41,121 bases of DNA from Candidatus Gastranaerophilales bacterium (GTDB taxonomy: Bacteria > Cyanobacteriota > Vampirovibrionia > Gastranaerophilales > Gastranaerophilaceae). The stretch covers positions 1 through 41,121 of the forward strand of contig CALVEK010000018.1 of the NCBI GenBank assembly GCA_944326555.1, given 5' to 3'. Below, piece after piece: positions 9,959-17,357 of this stretch. Position 1 is the stretch's first letter. Every line of letters starts with the position of its first letter. The notes below the pieces were generated by a model, which did no database searches, was not told where the DNA came from, and worked only from the letters and a program-made list of their open reading frames with translations. The position numbers and the translations under genes were made by a program.

Positions 9959-9967
9959 TGATATAAT
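9959..9967 (+). promoter_or_regulatory. Extended -10 promoter of the sigma factor gene
   Basis: TGATATAAT is a full extended -10 (TGnTATAAT), 27 nt before the TTG start. No convincing -35 box is visible, as is common for extended -10 promoters. Confidence 0.55.
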
Positions 9968-9994
9968 CGGAATTGTAGAAGAGAGGAAGTACAA

Positions 9995-10816
9995 TTGTCT
10001 GAATTAGGCACTAAAGTTTTATCTGTCCAAGTACCAAACGCAATAGACTTTGAACAAGTTACTTTGTGGTTGGATGAATACCGTTCTATAGATTCTCAAA
10101 GGAATAAAGATCACTTACAGAATCTTATAGCGATGACTTGCATGCCGCTTGTTAGAAGAATTGCTCACACTCTTGCAAGAAGAAGTACTGACCCTGTTGA
10201 AGATATAATTCAAGTAGGAAGTTTGGGGCTTATAAAGGCGATTAAGTCGTATAATCCTGAAATCAGCAAGAATTTTAAATCCTATTCAACATATCTTATT
10301 ACAGGAGAAATCAGACACTATTTGAGAGATAAGGCTTCTATGATTAGACCACCGAGAGCAATACAAGAACTTGCTTATCGTGTGCATAAGCTGACTCTTG
10401 AAATGGTCGAAGAACAAGGTGAATATCCTACGGATAAAGAAATTGCGTCAAAAATGGCTGTTCCTGTTGATCAGATTCAAGAAGCTATTGCAGCAGATAG
10501 AAGAAAAACAATAGTATCTCTTGATCAGTTAACATTTCAAGACGATGACGAATTTTGTAATTGGGGCGACAAGATTGCAGATGTCAGCTATGAGAATATG
10601 CAAAGTCTTACGGAAGACAGGATTATGTTGACCGAGTCTTTAGAAAATATTGCTCCTATTTTGAAAAAAATTGTTGAATATACTTATTTTAAAGATATGA
10701 GTCAATTAGAAATTGCCAATGAACTTGGAATATCCCAGATGCAGGTTTCAAGAAAACTTAAAAAAGCGTTGAATCTTTTGCATAATATAATTAAAGAAAA
10801 GTATGCGGATGTATAG
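9995..10816 (+). CDS. RNA polymerase sigma factor, SigF/SigB group 3 type
   Basis: An alternative sigma-70-family factor of 273 aa. Region 2 is at about 40-115 (DIIQVGSLGLIKAIKSYNP, then the -10-recognising FKSYSTYLITGEIRHYLRD). Region 3 is at about 120-190, and region 4 has an HTH at about 230-265 (SQLEIANELGISQMQVSRKL). There is no region 1.1, so it is not the housekeeping factor. The start is TTG: GAGAGGA lies 7 nt upstream and the next ATG would delete much of region 2. The coupled downstream gene is a prepilin peptidase. In cyanobacteria the group-3 factor SigF controls type IV pili and motility (known), so a pilus or surface role is inferred. No anti-sigma factor gene is adjacent. Confidence 0.9.
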   Translation: MSELGTKVLSVQVPNAIDFEQVTLWLDEYRSIDSQRNKDHLQNLIAMTCMPLVRRIAHTLARRSTDPVEDIIQVGSLGLIKAIKSYNPEISKNFKSYSTYLITGEIRHYLRDKASMIRPPRAIQELAYRVHKLTLEMVEEQGEYPTDKEIASKMAVPVDQIQEAIAADRRKTIVSLDQLTFQDDDEFCNWGDKIADVSYENMQSLTEDRIMLTESLENIAPILKKIVEYTYFKDMSQLEIANELGISQMQVSRKLKKALNLLHNIIKEKYADV

Positions 10817-10818
10817 TT

Positions 10819-11793
10819 ATGACTGTTTTTTGGACGATATATGCATTTGTTATAGGTCTTTGTATCGGCAGTTTTTTGAATGTTGTTGTTCTTAGAGGAC
10901 TGTCGGGGGAATCCGTTGTTTTGCCTCCGTCTCATTGTACAAAGTGTAATCATAAATTAGCTTGGTATGATAACATTCCTTTGATTTCGTATCTTTTTTT
11001 GCGTGGAAAATGTCGATATTGCCAAGAAAAAATAAGTATTCAATACTCATTGGTTGAACTTTTTACTGCCATTGTATTTGCAGGTATTTTTTACAAATAC
11101 GGATTTAATTTGAATATGTTCTTTTTGATGGCTGCTTCTGCATTGTGTATTGTTTTGGCGGTTACGGATATTAAAGAGAAAGTTATTTTAGACGGGCATG
11201 CATATATACTTGCTGTATTGGGTATTGTTTATAACTTTTTTAATATCGGTGCTGAAAATACTACAAAAATTACATTTTGGCTTTTGGGTTTAAAAATTAC
11301 AATATATCAGGCATTTATATATTCAATTTTGGGTTTGATTGCTGGGTTTGTTGTAATGGCAGCTATTGCCGGTGTATCAAAGCTGATAACAAAAAGAGAT
11401 TGCTTTGGTGAGGGTGATGCATATATACTTGCGGCTTTGGGGGCATTTTTTGGCATTGCAAATGCAATTTTAATCTTGATATTGAGTATCTTTATATGGG
11501 GTGGTTTAGCTGTTCCTGTATTTTTGTACAAGTGGTACAAGGATAAAAATTATAAAATATTCAGTGCAATAATTCTTTTTATAGTTGCGGCTGTTTTGTT
11601 TGCTGCAGGTGAATATTTTGATATTTTTACGTCAAATTTGTTCCACTGGTTTGCTTATATACTTGTTGCAAGTATAGGGCTGTATTGTTGCCAGTTGTTG
11701 GTTAAATCAATCAAGGTCGGCAATAAACTTTCTGTTATACCTTACGGGCCTGCTCTTATTTTTGGAGCATTTGTGATTATATTTCTTTTGTAA
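10819..11793 (+). CDS. pilD: Prepilin peptidase (type IV leader peptidase)
   Basis: An inner-membrane aspartyl protease that cuts and N-methylates prepilins. The 324-aa product has two CxxC pairs (Cys40/43 and Cys65/68) in the cytoplasmic loop for the methyltransferase half. The two catalytic Asp residues are in AVTDIKEKVILD (Asp117) and GEGD (Asp200). It is longer than most PilD proteins (about 250-290 aa): extra hydrophobic segments lie between GEGD and the C-terminal IPYGPAL motif. It starts two bases after the sigma factor stop, so the two are co-transcribed. Likely substrate: the pilin-like product encoded at 26518-27171. Confidence 0.93.
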   Translation: MTVFWTIYAFVIGLCIGSFLNVVVLRGLSGESVVLPPSHCTKCNHKLAWYDNIPLISYLFLRGKCRYCQEKISIQYSLVELFTAIVFAGIFYKYGFNLNMFFLMAASALCIVLAVTDIKEKVILDGHAYILAVLGIVYNFFNIGAENTTKITFWLLGLKITIYQAFIYSILGLIAGFVVMAAIAGVSKLITKRDCFGEGDAYILAALGAFFGIANAILILILSIFIWGGLAVPVFLYKWYKDKNYKIFSAIILFIVAAVLFAAGEYFDIFTSNLFHWFAYILVASIGLYCCQLLVKSIKVGNKLSVIPYGPALIFGAFVIIFLL

Positions 11794-11852
11794 TTTTTTG
11801 AGAACTTAGATAATCAAGACAGTATTGCAGTGTTGGATGTTGTTTTATAAAC

Positions 11853-11890
11853 AAAAAAACACCAAATATAATGTTTTTGGTGTTTTTTAT
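11853..11890. terminator. Bidirectional terminator between pilD and aroF
   Basis: AAACACCAAA pairs with TTTTGGTGTTT, with A-run and T-run flanks on both strands. It serves the two convergent genes. Confidence 0.8.
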
Positions 11891-11907
11891 GATTAATTTT
11901 TTTGTTT

Positions 11908-12936
11908 TTATTTTGTTACGGGTTCACTTATTTTTTTTCCGATAATCGGAGCAATTTTTTCTATGTCATTTTTAAGTGATTCAAATTGTTCCGGATAAAG
12001 TGATTGAGCTCCATCGCAAAGGGCTGTATCGGGGTCATAGTGTACTTCGATGATTAATCCATCACAACCTGCAGCGACTGCGGCTCTCGACATTGGGGCT
12101 ACCTTGTCTCTTAGGCCTGTGCCGTGAGATGGGTCAATAATAATCGGCAGATGGCTTAGTTTTTTGACTACCGGTATAGCGCTTAAGTCAAGAGTATTTC
12201 TTGTTATTCTTTCAAAAGTTCTTATTCCTCGCTCACAAAGTATAACTTCTCTGTTTCCTCCTGCCATAACGTATTCTGCCGCCATAAGAAGTTCTTCAAT
12301 CGTGTTGGCCATACCTCTTTTAACCATTACGGGTTTGTTGATATAACCAAGTTCTCTTAAAAGATTGAAATTTTGCATGTTTCTTGCGCCAACTTGAAGA
12401 ATATCAACATATTTAAGGCACATTGGGATTTGAGAGATTTCCATTACCTCGGATGTAACAGCCATATTGTATTTATCTGCAACATCTCTTATGATTTTGA
12501 GTCCTTCTTCTCCCATACCTTGGAATGCGTAGGGTGATGTTCTCGGTTTAAAAGCTCCACCTCTGAGTATTCTTACGCCCATTTTACTCAATTTTTTGGC
12601 GGTTTCATCCATTTGCTCATAGCTTTCGACAGTGCATGGGCCTGCTATTAGACCTATATTGTCGCCTCCGAATTTTACACCGTTTACTTCGATTATTGTA
12701 TCTTCGGGCTTAAATTGTCTGCCTGCAAGTTTGTAACTTGATGTAATTCTTATAACTTCTTTTACTCCATCAAGCAGCTCAATATCTCTGGGGTCAATAA
12801 TTTTACCGCCTACGGCACCGATTACCGTTTGGACTTCGCCTTTTGAGATGTGTGCATCAAAGTTTTTTCTTTTAATAAAGCTCACTACATTTTGAATTTG
12901 TTCATCTGTAGCACTGGGATTCATAATTATAAGCAT
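11908..12936 (-). CDS. aroF: 3-Deoxy-7-phosphoheptulonate (DAHP) synthase, type I-beta
   Basis: Condenses phosphoenolpyruvate with erythrose 4-phosphate, the first step of the shikimate pathway. The 342-aa product has a ferredoxin-like regulatory N-terminal domain (1-70, MLIIMNPSATDEQIQ) followed by the barrel with IAGPCTVES at 97-105, KPRTSPYAFQG, QVGARNMQNF, CERGIRTFE, DPSHGTG and EVHYDPDTALCDGAQSL. This architecture is the Thermotoga/Bacillus-type I-beta enzyme, typically inhibited by Tyr or Phe through the N-terminal domain. AAAGGA is 8 nt before the ATG. Together with pheA in this window it supplies phenylalanine synthesis, though the genes are not linked. Confidence 0.95.
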   Translation of the reverse strand: MLIIMNPSATDEQIQNVVSFIKRKNFDAHISKGEVQTVIGAVGGKIIDPRDIELLDGVKEVIRITSSYKLAGRQFKPEDTIIEVNGVKFGGDNIGLIAGPCTVESYEQMDETAKKLSKMGVRILRGGAFKPRTSPYAFQGMGEEGLKIIRDVADKYNMAVTSEVMEISQIPMCLKYVDILQVGARNMQNFNLLRELGYINKPVMVKRGMANTIEELLMAAEYVMAGGNREVILCERGIRTFERITRNTLDLSAIPVVKKLSHLPIIIDPSHGTGLRDKVAPMSRAAVAAGCDGLIIEVHYDPDTALCDGAQSLYPEQFESLKNDIEKIAPIIGKKISEPVTK

Positions 12937-13041
12937 TCGTTTTGTCCTTTTGTTATTAATGTTTTTGTATTGGCAATTTTATTTTTTTTTATGTTTTAAT
13001 AATCTTGCCGAAATATTATTAATCTTTTTAATATATATGAT

Positions 13042-13131
13042 GGTACTACAAAAATTATTTTTGTAGTAGTATGTAGATTACCTGATATCTTTTTAAGATT
13101 AAACGGATGAGTCAGGTTGGCGTATCGCCAA
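13042..13131 (+). promoter_or_regulatory. Folded leader upstream of the Orn/Lys/Arg decarboxylase
   Basis: Four stems lie close together. TACTACAAAAA (13044-13054) pairs perfectly with 13058-13068. CCTGAT (13081-13086) pairs with GTCAGG (13111-13116) and encloses the hairpin ATCTT-TTT-AAGAT (13087-13099) plus an 11-nt single strand TAAACGGATGA. Directly after it comes TTGGCG-TAT-CGCCAA (13117-13131). None is followed by a T-run, so they are not simple terminators. The region is the presumed 5' leader of the decarboxylase and could be a cis-acting RNA; I match it to no known riboswitch. Confidence 0.45.
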
Positions 13132-13161
13132 ATTGTGTGTATCAAGTTTAGTGGAGACTTT

Positions 13162-13197
13162 ATGCTAAATGTTGAAAGCAAAGACAAAAATACATAA
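13162..13197 (+). CDS. Short upstream ORF overlapping the decarboxylase start
   Basis: An 11-codon frame (MLNVESKDKNT) starts 5 nt after GTGGAG, the best-placed ribosome site in this leader. The decarboxylase ATG in another frame lies 12 nt after the same site. The short frame overlaps the beginning of the decarboxylase, so it could control its translation. It may instead be fortuitous. Confidence 0.3.
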   Translation: MLNVESKDKNT

Positions 13198-14626
13198 GTT
13201 CCGTCGTGTAACGGAAGATATACAGACAGATGTAAAAGCGCCTTTGGTGGAAGCGTTAGAGAAATTTTACAAAAATCCGATGATGCAGTTCCATATTCCG
13301 GGGCATACAGGTGGCCATGCTGCTTATCAACCGTTTAAAAAACTTGTCGGAAACAGAGCTTTGCTTCTTGATACAACTGATGAATTTGATAATTTGGGTA
13401 CATTACATCCCGCTACAGGCCCTATTAAAGAGGCTTTGGAACTCGCTGCAAAAGCATTTGATGCACAGCGTACATTCTTTTTGCTTGGCGGTTCCACTCT
13501 TGGTAATTTGACCCTTGCAATGTGCCAATCACAAAAGGGCAAAAAGGTTATTGTTAACCGTAATTGCCATCGTTCTATTTTGACAGGCATGATTATTTCA
13601 GGCGCCGAGCCTGTATGGATTTTGCCTGAAAAATTGGATGAATGGTCTTTGTGGGGTGAAATTGAACCTAAAGTTATAGAAAAAGCTCTTCAAGAAAATG
13701 ACGACGTCGCAATGGTTTGGATTACAAACCCTACCTATGAGGGCGTTGTCTCTGATATAAAATCAATTGCTGATATTTGTAAAAAGTACGATGTGCCTTT
13801 AATTGTTGATGAGGCTCATGGTTGTTTGTGGAACTTTAACAAAAACTTGCCTCCGTCTTCTCTGCACCTTGGTGCTGATGCAGTTGTTCATTCTTTGCAC
13901 AAAACGGGCGGTAGCATGTCTCAGAGTTCTATGTTACATATAACAAAAAATTCTAAATTTAATGCAGATGACATAGAGAGAACTCTTCAGCTATTGCAAA
14001 CAACAAGCCCGTCTATGTTGTTGATGGCAAGTCTTGATGCTGCACGTGCAAATCTTGAGTCAAAACATGGCAGACGTCAATTGAGTCGTGCCATACAGTA
14101 TGCTAGTTATGTACGTAAAAAATTGTCTAAAATTGATGGCGTTAATGTTTTAGAGGCAGGCGCTCATTTTGATCGTGATATTACAAAGATTTTTATTTCT
14201 GTTGACGGATTATCCGGCAAACGTTTAGAAAGTATTCTCGAAATTGATTTTGATATAGAGGTAGAATCCGCCAGTGATGTGGGAGTTTTACTATTAATAA
14301 ATATTGGAAATACAAAGCAGGAAATTCAGTATCTTGTTAATTCTATCGAAAAAATAGCACAGTCTAATTATTCTGATATTTATTACATCGAAAAAAGAAA
14401 GCACATGCCTATGTTGACTCCTCAGATTGTGATGAATCCGAGAGAGGCATATTACAGTGAAAAAGAAACTGTTGAAAAAGAAAAGGCAATCGGACGTATT
14501 TCTGCTGAGGTTATAGCAGAATGCCCTCCGGGAATTTCTATATTGCTTCCGGGTGAATTAATTACCGAAGCTCATTTGCCTTATCTCAATGAGTACAAGT
14601 GTATTGAAGTAATAAAAAACAGTTAA
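13169..14626 (+). CDS. speA: Orn/Lys/Arg decarboxylase family PLP enzyme (Bacillus SpeA-like)
   Basis: A fold-type I PLP enzyme; by family, a decarboxylase of arginine, lysine or ornithine feeding polyamine synthesis. The 485-aa product has HIPGHTGG at 42-49, DEAHG at 214-218 and the PLP lysine in HSLHKTGG (Lys245). It lacks the N-terminal receiver-like wing of the large inducible enzymes, so it belongs to the short SpeA/CadA-like group of about 480-490 aa. About 24 residues precede the conserved start PLVEALEKF, and the precise start is uncertain: the nearest Shine-Dalgarno sequence suits an overlapping short ORF better. The substrate is not decided by sequence; arginine is the most likely from the Bacillus homologue. 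Confidence 0.88.
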   Translation: MLKAKTKIHKFRRVTEDIQTDVKAPLVEALEKFYKNPMMQFHIPGHTGGHAAYQPFKKLVGNRALLLDTTDEFDNLGTLHPATGPIKEALELAAKAFDAQRTFFLLGGSTLGNLTLAMCQSQKGKKVIVNRNCHRSILTGMIISGAEPVWILPEKLDEWSLWGEIEPKVIEKALQENDDVAMVWITNPTYEGVVSDIKSIADICKKYDVPLIVDEAHGCLWNFNKNLPPSSLHLGADAVVHSLHKTGGSMSQSSMLHITKNSKFNADDIERTLQLLQTTSPSMLLMASLDAARANLESKHGRRQLSRAIQYASYVRKKLSKIDGVNVLEAGAHFDRDITKIFISVDGLSGKRLESILEIDFDIEVESASDVGVLLLINIGNTKQEIQYLVNSIEKIAQSNYSDIYYIEKRKHMPMLTPQIVMNPREAYYSEKETVEKEKAIGRISAEVIAECPPGISILLPGELITEAHLPYLNEYKCIEVIKNS

Positions 14627-14710
14627 TTTATCAGGTGTTTTATAAATAATTTTTAAATAATTAAACTTTCGGGGCATGATTTTTTGTGGGTAACCTTGCA
14701 TAATGCTCTT

Positions 14711-14989
14711 ATGAAAAATGATATAGAAATTTATACAATACCAACGTGTCCTTTTTGTAAAAAGGCAAAAGCCTTGCTCGAGGATAATTATCTTGAATAC
14801 AAAGAGTATGATATTTCTCACGATGAAGAAAAGGAACGAGAAGAACTGGGTAAAAAATTTAACATAAGCGGATATGTTACTGTACCACAGATAACTATTA
14901 ACGGTAAGTACATAGGCGGATATACAAATTTAAAAGAGATAGTCAGCAACGGCAAACTTTGCGACTATATAAAATGTGATTACCCCTAG
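14711..14989 (+). CDS. grxC: Glutaredoxin
   Basis: A small dithiol oxidoreductase of 92 aa for disulfide exchange in the cytosol. It has the CPFC active site (Cys13/Cys16), the cis-proline TVP at 57-59 and the GGYTNL glutathione-binding turn at 69-74. A TTG nine codons upstream opens the frame, but the ATG fits the family N-terminus. No Shine-Dalgarno sequence precedes this ATG, and a CATAAT box ends 6 nt upstream, so the message may be leaderless. It converges on the PilZ gene: the palindrome CTAG supplies the TAG stop of both genes. Confidence 0.88.
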   Translation: MKNDIEIYTIPTCPFCKKAKALLEDNYLEYKEYDISHDEEKEREELGKKFNISGYVTVPQITINGKYIGGYTNLKEIVSNGKLCDYIKCDYP

Positions 14990-15588
14990 CCTTTAAATTT
15001 CATACATTGAAGTGTTATAAAATTCATTTCTTCTTTGCTTATAGTTGTAAATGTTACCGCAGTGAGGAATTTAAAAGTGTTGTCTACTCTTATAGGGGTA
15101 GAATATACAAGCTCTGCTTTAGTATTTATTTCTTTACCTGCGAGGAAAAGCTGAACATCAAGTGATGTGTAAGCACTCATCTGGTGGTCTGCAACAAAAG
15201 CAAGACCTTTTGCGCAGATGTTTTTTGTTGTGGAAATGATTTTTTCTACCTGTGTTCCCTCAAAATTTATACGTAATGCAAAATCTGTCTCTATATTTGC
15301 TCTAAGATATTCTCGGCGTTGAGAGTGTTTTATATTGGACGGGAATGAAAGCATATAAAATGTTGTTTCGTTAAGATAATTGCTTGAAAGTATTCTACTT
15401 GTTGCGTTATAGATTCCATCTTCAGAGTAAATATTTATTTCTATTTCTTTCTCGGGTAAATCTGTTTGTTTGTCAAAAAATACCGTTAATTTATCATTTT
15501 CTACATAGTATATAGTGCAAAAATAACTTTTGTTATCTACAATAATCTCAAGTTTGTTAGATGGTTTTAAAAAATTGTATTTGTCCAA
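14986..15588 (-). CDS. PilZ domain protein with YcgR-like N-terminal domain
   Basis: A probable c-di-GMP receptor. The 200-aa product has an N-terminal beta-rich domain (1-88) like the PilZN/YcgR-N flagellar brake module, then a PilZ domain. The two ligand motifs are RxxxR in QRREYLR (92-96) and the second loop in NICAKG (123-128). The usual (D/N)xSxxG Ser is Cys here. A paralogous architecture lies beside flhA at 37085-37690. It stands alone on the minus strand, sharing its stop bases with glutaredoxin. Inferred role: coupling c-di-GMP to flagella or pili. Confidence 0.82.
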   Translation of the reverse strand: MDKYNFLKPSNKLEIIVDNKSYFCTIYYVENDKLTVFFDKQTDLPEKEIEINIYSEDGIYNATSRILSSNYLNETTFYMLSFPSNIKHSQRREYLRANIETDFALRINFEGTQVEKIISTTKNICAKGLAFVADHQMSAYTSLDVQLFLAGKEINTKAELVYSTPIRVDNTFKFLTAVTFTTISKEEMNFITLQCMKFKG

Positions 15589-15661
15589 TATAAACTCCCG
15601 TGATTATGAACTGTTTCAACATGTATATTATACCCCATTTGTTTTAGTTTTAGTCAATATG

Positions 15662-15691
15662 TTGTAATTATTAAGCAAAATATCCTATAAT
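15662..15691 (+). promoter_or_regulatory. Promoter of leuA
   Basis: TTGTAA, 18-nt spacer, TATAAT, about 40 nt before the leuA ATG. It has the same hexamers and spacing as the gpsA promoter. Confidence 0.6.
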
Positions 15692-15730
15692 TAAGAGAAT
15701 TGATACCCGATTCAAAGAGGATTTTATGGT

Positions 15731-17257
15731 ATGACAAGACAGCCTTTTTTCTATGATATAACCCTTAGGGACGGAAACCAGTCGTTAAAAAAACCTTGGA
15801 ATTTAAAAGAAAAAGAACTGATTTTTTCTAAATTATTGAATTTGGGGGTTCAAGCTGTAGAGGCGGGTTTCCCTGCTGCTTCGGAAATGGATTTTGAAGC
15901 AACAAAAAGGCTTGCGGAAATTGCCCCACAAAACCTCGTTATAAGCGGACTTGCAAGGGCTGTAGAACATGATATATCCATAGCTGTTGATGCCATCAAG
16001 CCTTGTGTTAAACCAAGGTTGCACACATTTATTGCAATGAGCCCTTTTAATATGAAGTATGTTTTGAATAAAAATCCTCAAGATGTCAGAAAAACGGCTA
16101 TAGAAGCAGTAAGTTTTGCAAAAAATCTTATACTAAAAACGGGTCGTAAAGATGGAGAGGTCCAATTTTCCGTAGAACATTTCGGTGATTGTCAGGAGAA
16201 TTTAGACTACGTTATAGAGACCCTAAAAGATGTAGTTAATGCAGGTGCGAATGTTATTAACCTCCCCAATACTGTAGAAAGAACAAGAGTAAAAACTTTT
16301 GTTGATATGGTAGAAAAGGTCTATGAATCCCTACCCAAAGACATAATGATAGCTGTACATTGTCATAATGATTTGGGGATGGCAACGGCTGCAACGGTAG
16401 AAAGCTATTTTGCAGGCGCAACACAGCTTGAGTGTTGTCTTAACGGTCTTGGTGAACGTGCAGGTAATACGAATCTTTATGAGGTTGCGGTTGTTTTGCA
16501 TAATAGCGGAGTGGATGTTCCTTTGAACCTCGGTGAAATCTATGAAACAGCACTTGTTGTATCTGATATGTCAAAGGTGGAAATACCTGAAAAAGCACCA
16601 TTGATAGGGCCTGAGGCTTTGGCGCACAGAAGCGGTATACATCAAGACGGTGCTGTTAAAACTAAAGATATGGAAAAAGGTGCTTATAGGCCTATTCATC
16701 CGACACTTATTGGTCGTAAAGATGACGAAAAAATCGGATTTACCAGTCAATCCGGCAAGACTGCGGTATTCGAGATTATTTCCGATGCAGGGTATCCGAT
16801 TACGATACAAGAAGCTGTCAGAATCACTCCAATCGTTAAAGAAGCTGCTCAAAAAGCAGGTGAATTGCCGACAAGAAACATTATTGATATCTACTTTAAT
16901 GAAGTCTTTAACATAAAAGGCGATTTCAGATTGGTAGCTTTTGAAAAACTTGCCGAAAACTTCTTTAATCTGAAATTCTTCCACAAAAACGAATTTTTTG
17001 ATATGAATGCTCAAGGTAACGGTCCTATGGATGCATGTCTTTCTGCTCTAAAACAGGCAGGATTCCCGCAAAAGCTTGTGGATTATGAACAATATGCTCT
17101 GGATGGTGAAATTTTCGGTTCTGGTGCCGTTGCAATGACTGTTATTCATTTTCAGGATTTAGACGGAAATATAATCCTTGCAAGAGGTAAGGATGAAAGT
17201 ACCATAAAAGCAAACGTGAAAGCCATATTTAACGGTTTGAATCTTATGCACAAGTGA
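15731..17257 (+). CDS. leuA: 2-Isopropylmalate synthase
   Basis: Condenses acetyl-CoA with 2-oxoisovalerate, the first committed step of leucine synthesis. The 508-aa product has DITLRDGNQS at 9-18 with the metal-binding Asp, the metal ligands in HCHND (210-214), the LNGLGERAGN loop at 238-246 and a C-terminal LeuA dimerisation/regulatory domain (about 395-508) with DACLSALKQAG, which carries leucine feedback in the family. A citramalate or homocitrate synthase remains possible because substrate choice is hard to read. AGAGGA lies 9 nt upstream. ATG-GTA-TGA, a two-codon frame, overlaps the start. No other leucine genes follow. Confidence 0.92.
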   Translation: MTRQPFFYDITLRDGNQSLKKPWNLKEKELIFSKLLNLGVQAVEAGFPAASEMDFEATKRLAEIAPQNLVISGLARAVEHDISIAVDAIKPCVKPRLHTFIAMSPFNMKYVLNKNPQDVRKTAIEAVSFAKNLILKTGRKDGEVQFSVEHFGDCQENLDYVIETLKDVVNAGANVINLPNTVERTRVKTFVDMVEKVYESLPKDIMIAVHCHNDLGMATAATVESYFAGATQLECCLNGLGERAGNTNLYEVAVVLHNSGVDVPLNLGEIYETALVVSDMSKVEIPEKAPLIGPEALAHRSGIHQDGAVKTKDMEKGAYRPIHPTLIGRKDDEKIGFTSQSGKTAVFEIISDAGYPITIQEAVRITPIVKEAAQKAGELPTRNIIDIYFNEVFNIKGDFRLVAFEKLAENFFNLKFFHKNEFFDMNAQGNGPMDACLSALKQAGFPQKLVDYEQYALDGEIFGSGAVAMTVIHFQDLDGNIILARGKDESTIKANVKAIFNGLNLMHK

Positions 17258-17357
17258 TTATTTCTCTTGTACAAAATTAAATTTAATTAGTAAAAACCTC
17301 TGTTTTAGCTTATAATGGTACAAGTAGGGAATTTAAGAATATATATGGTGAGGTTGT

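Noticed and set aside
13081-13131. Guanidine-III (ykkC-III) riboswitch
   Set aside because: A short CGGATGAG stretch recalls it, but the second conserved half and pseudoknot partner are missing and the helix order differs.
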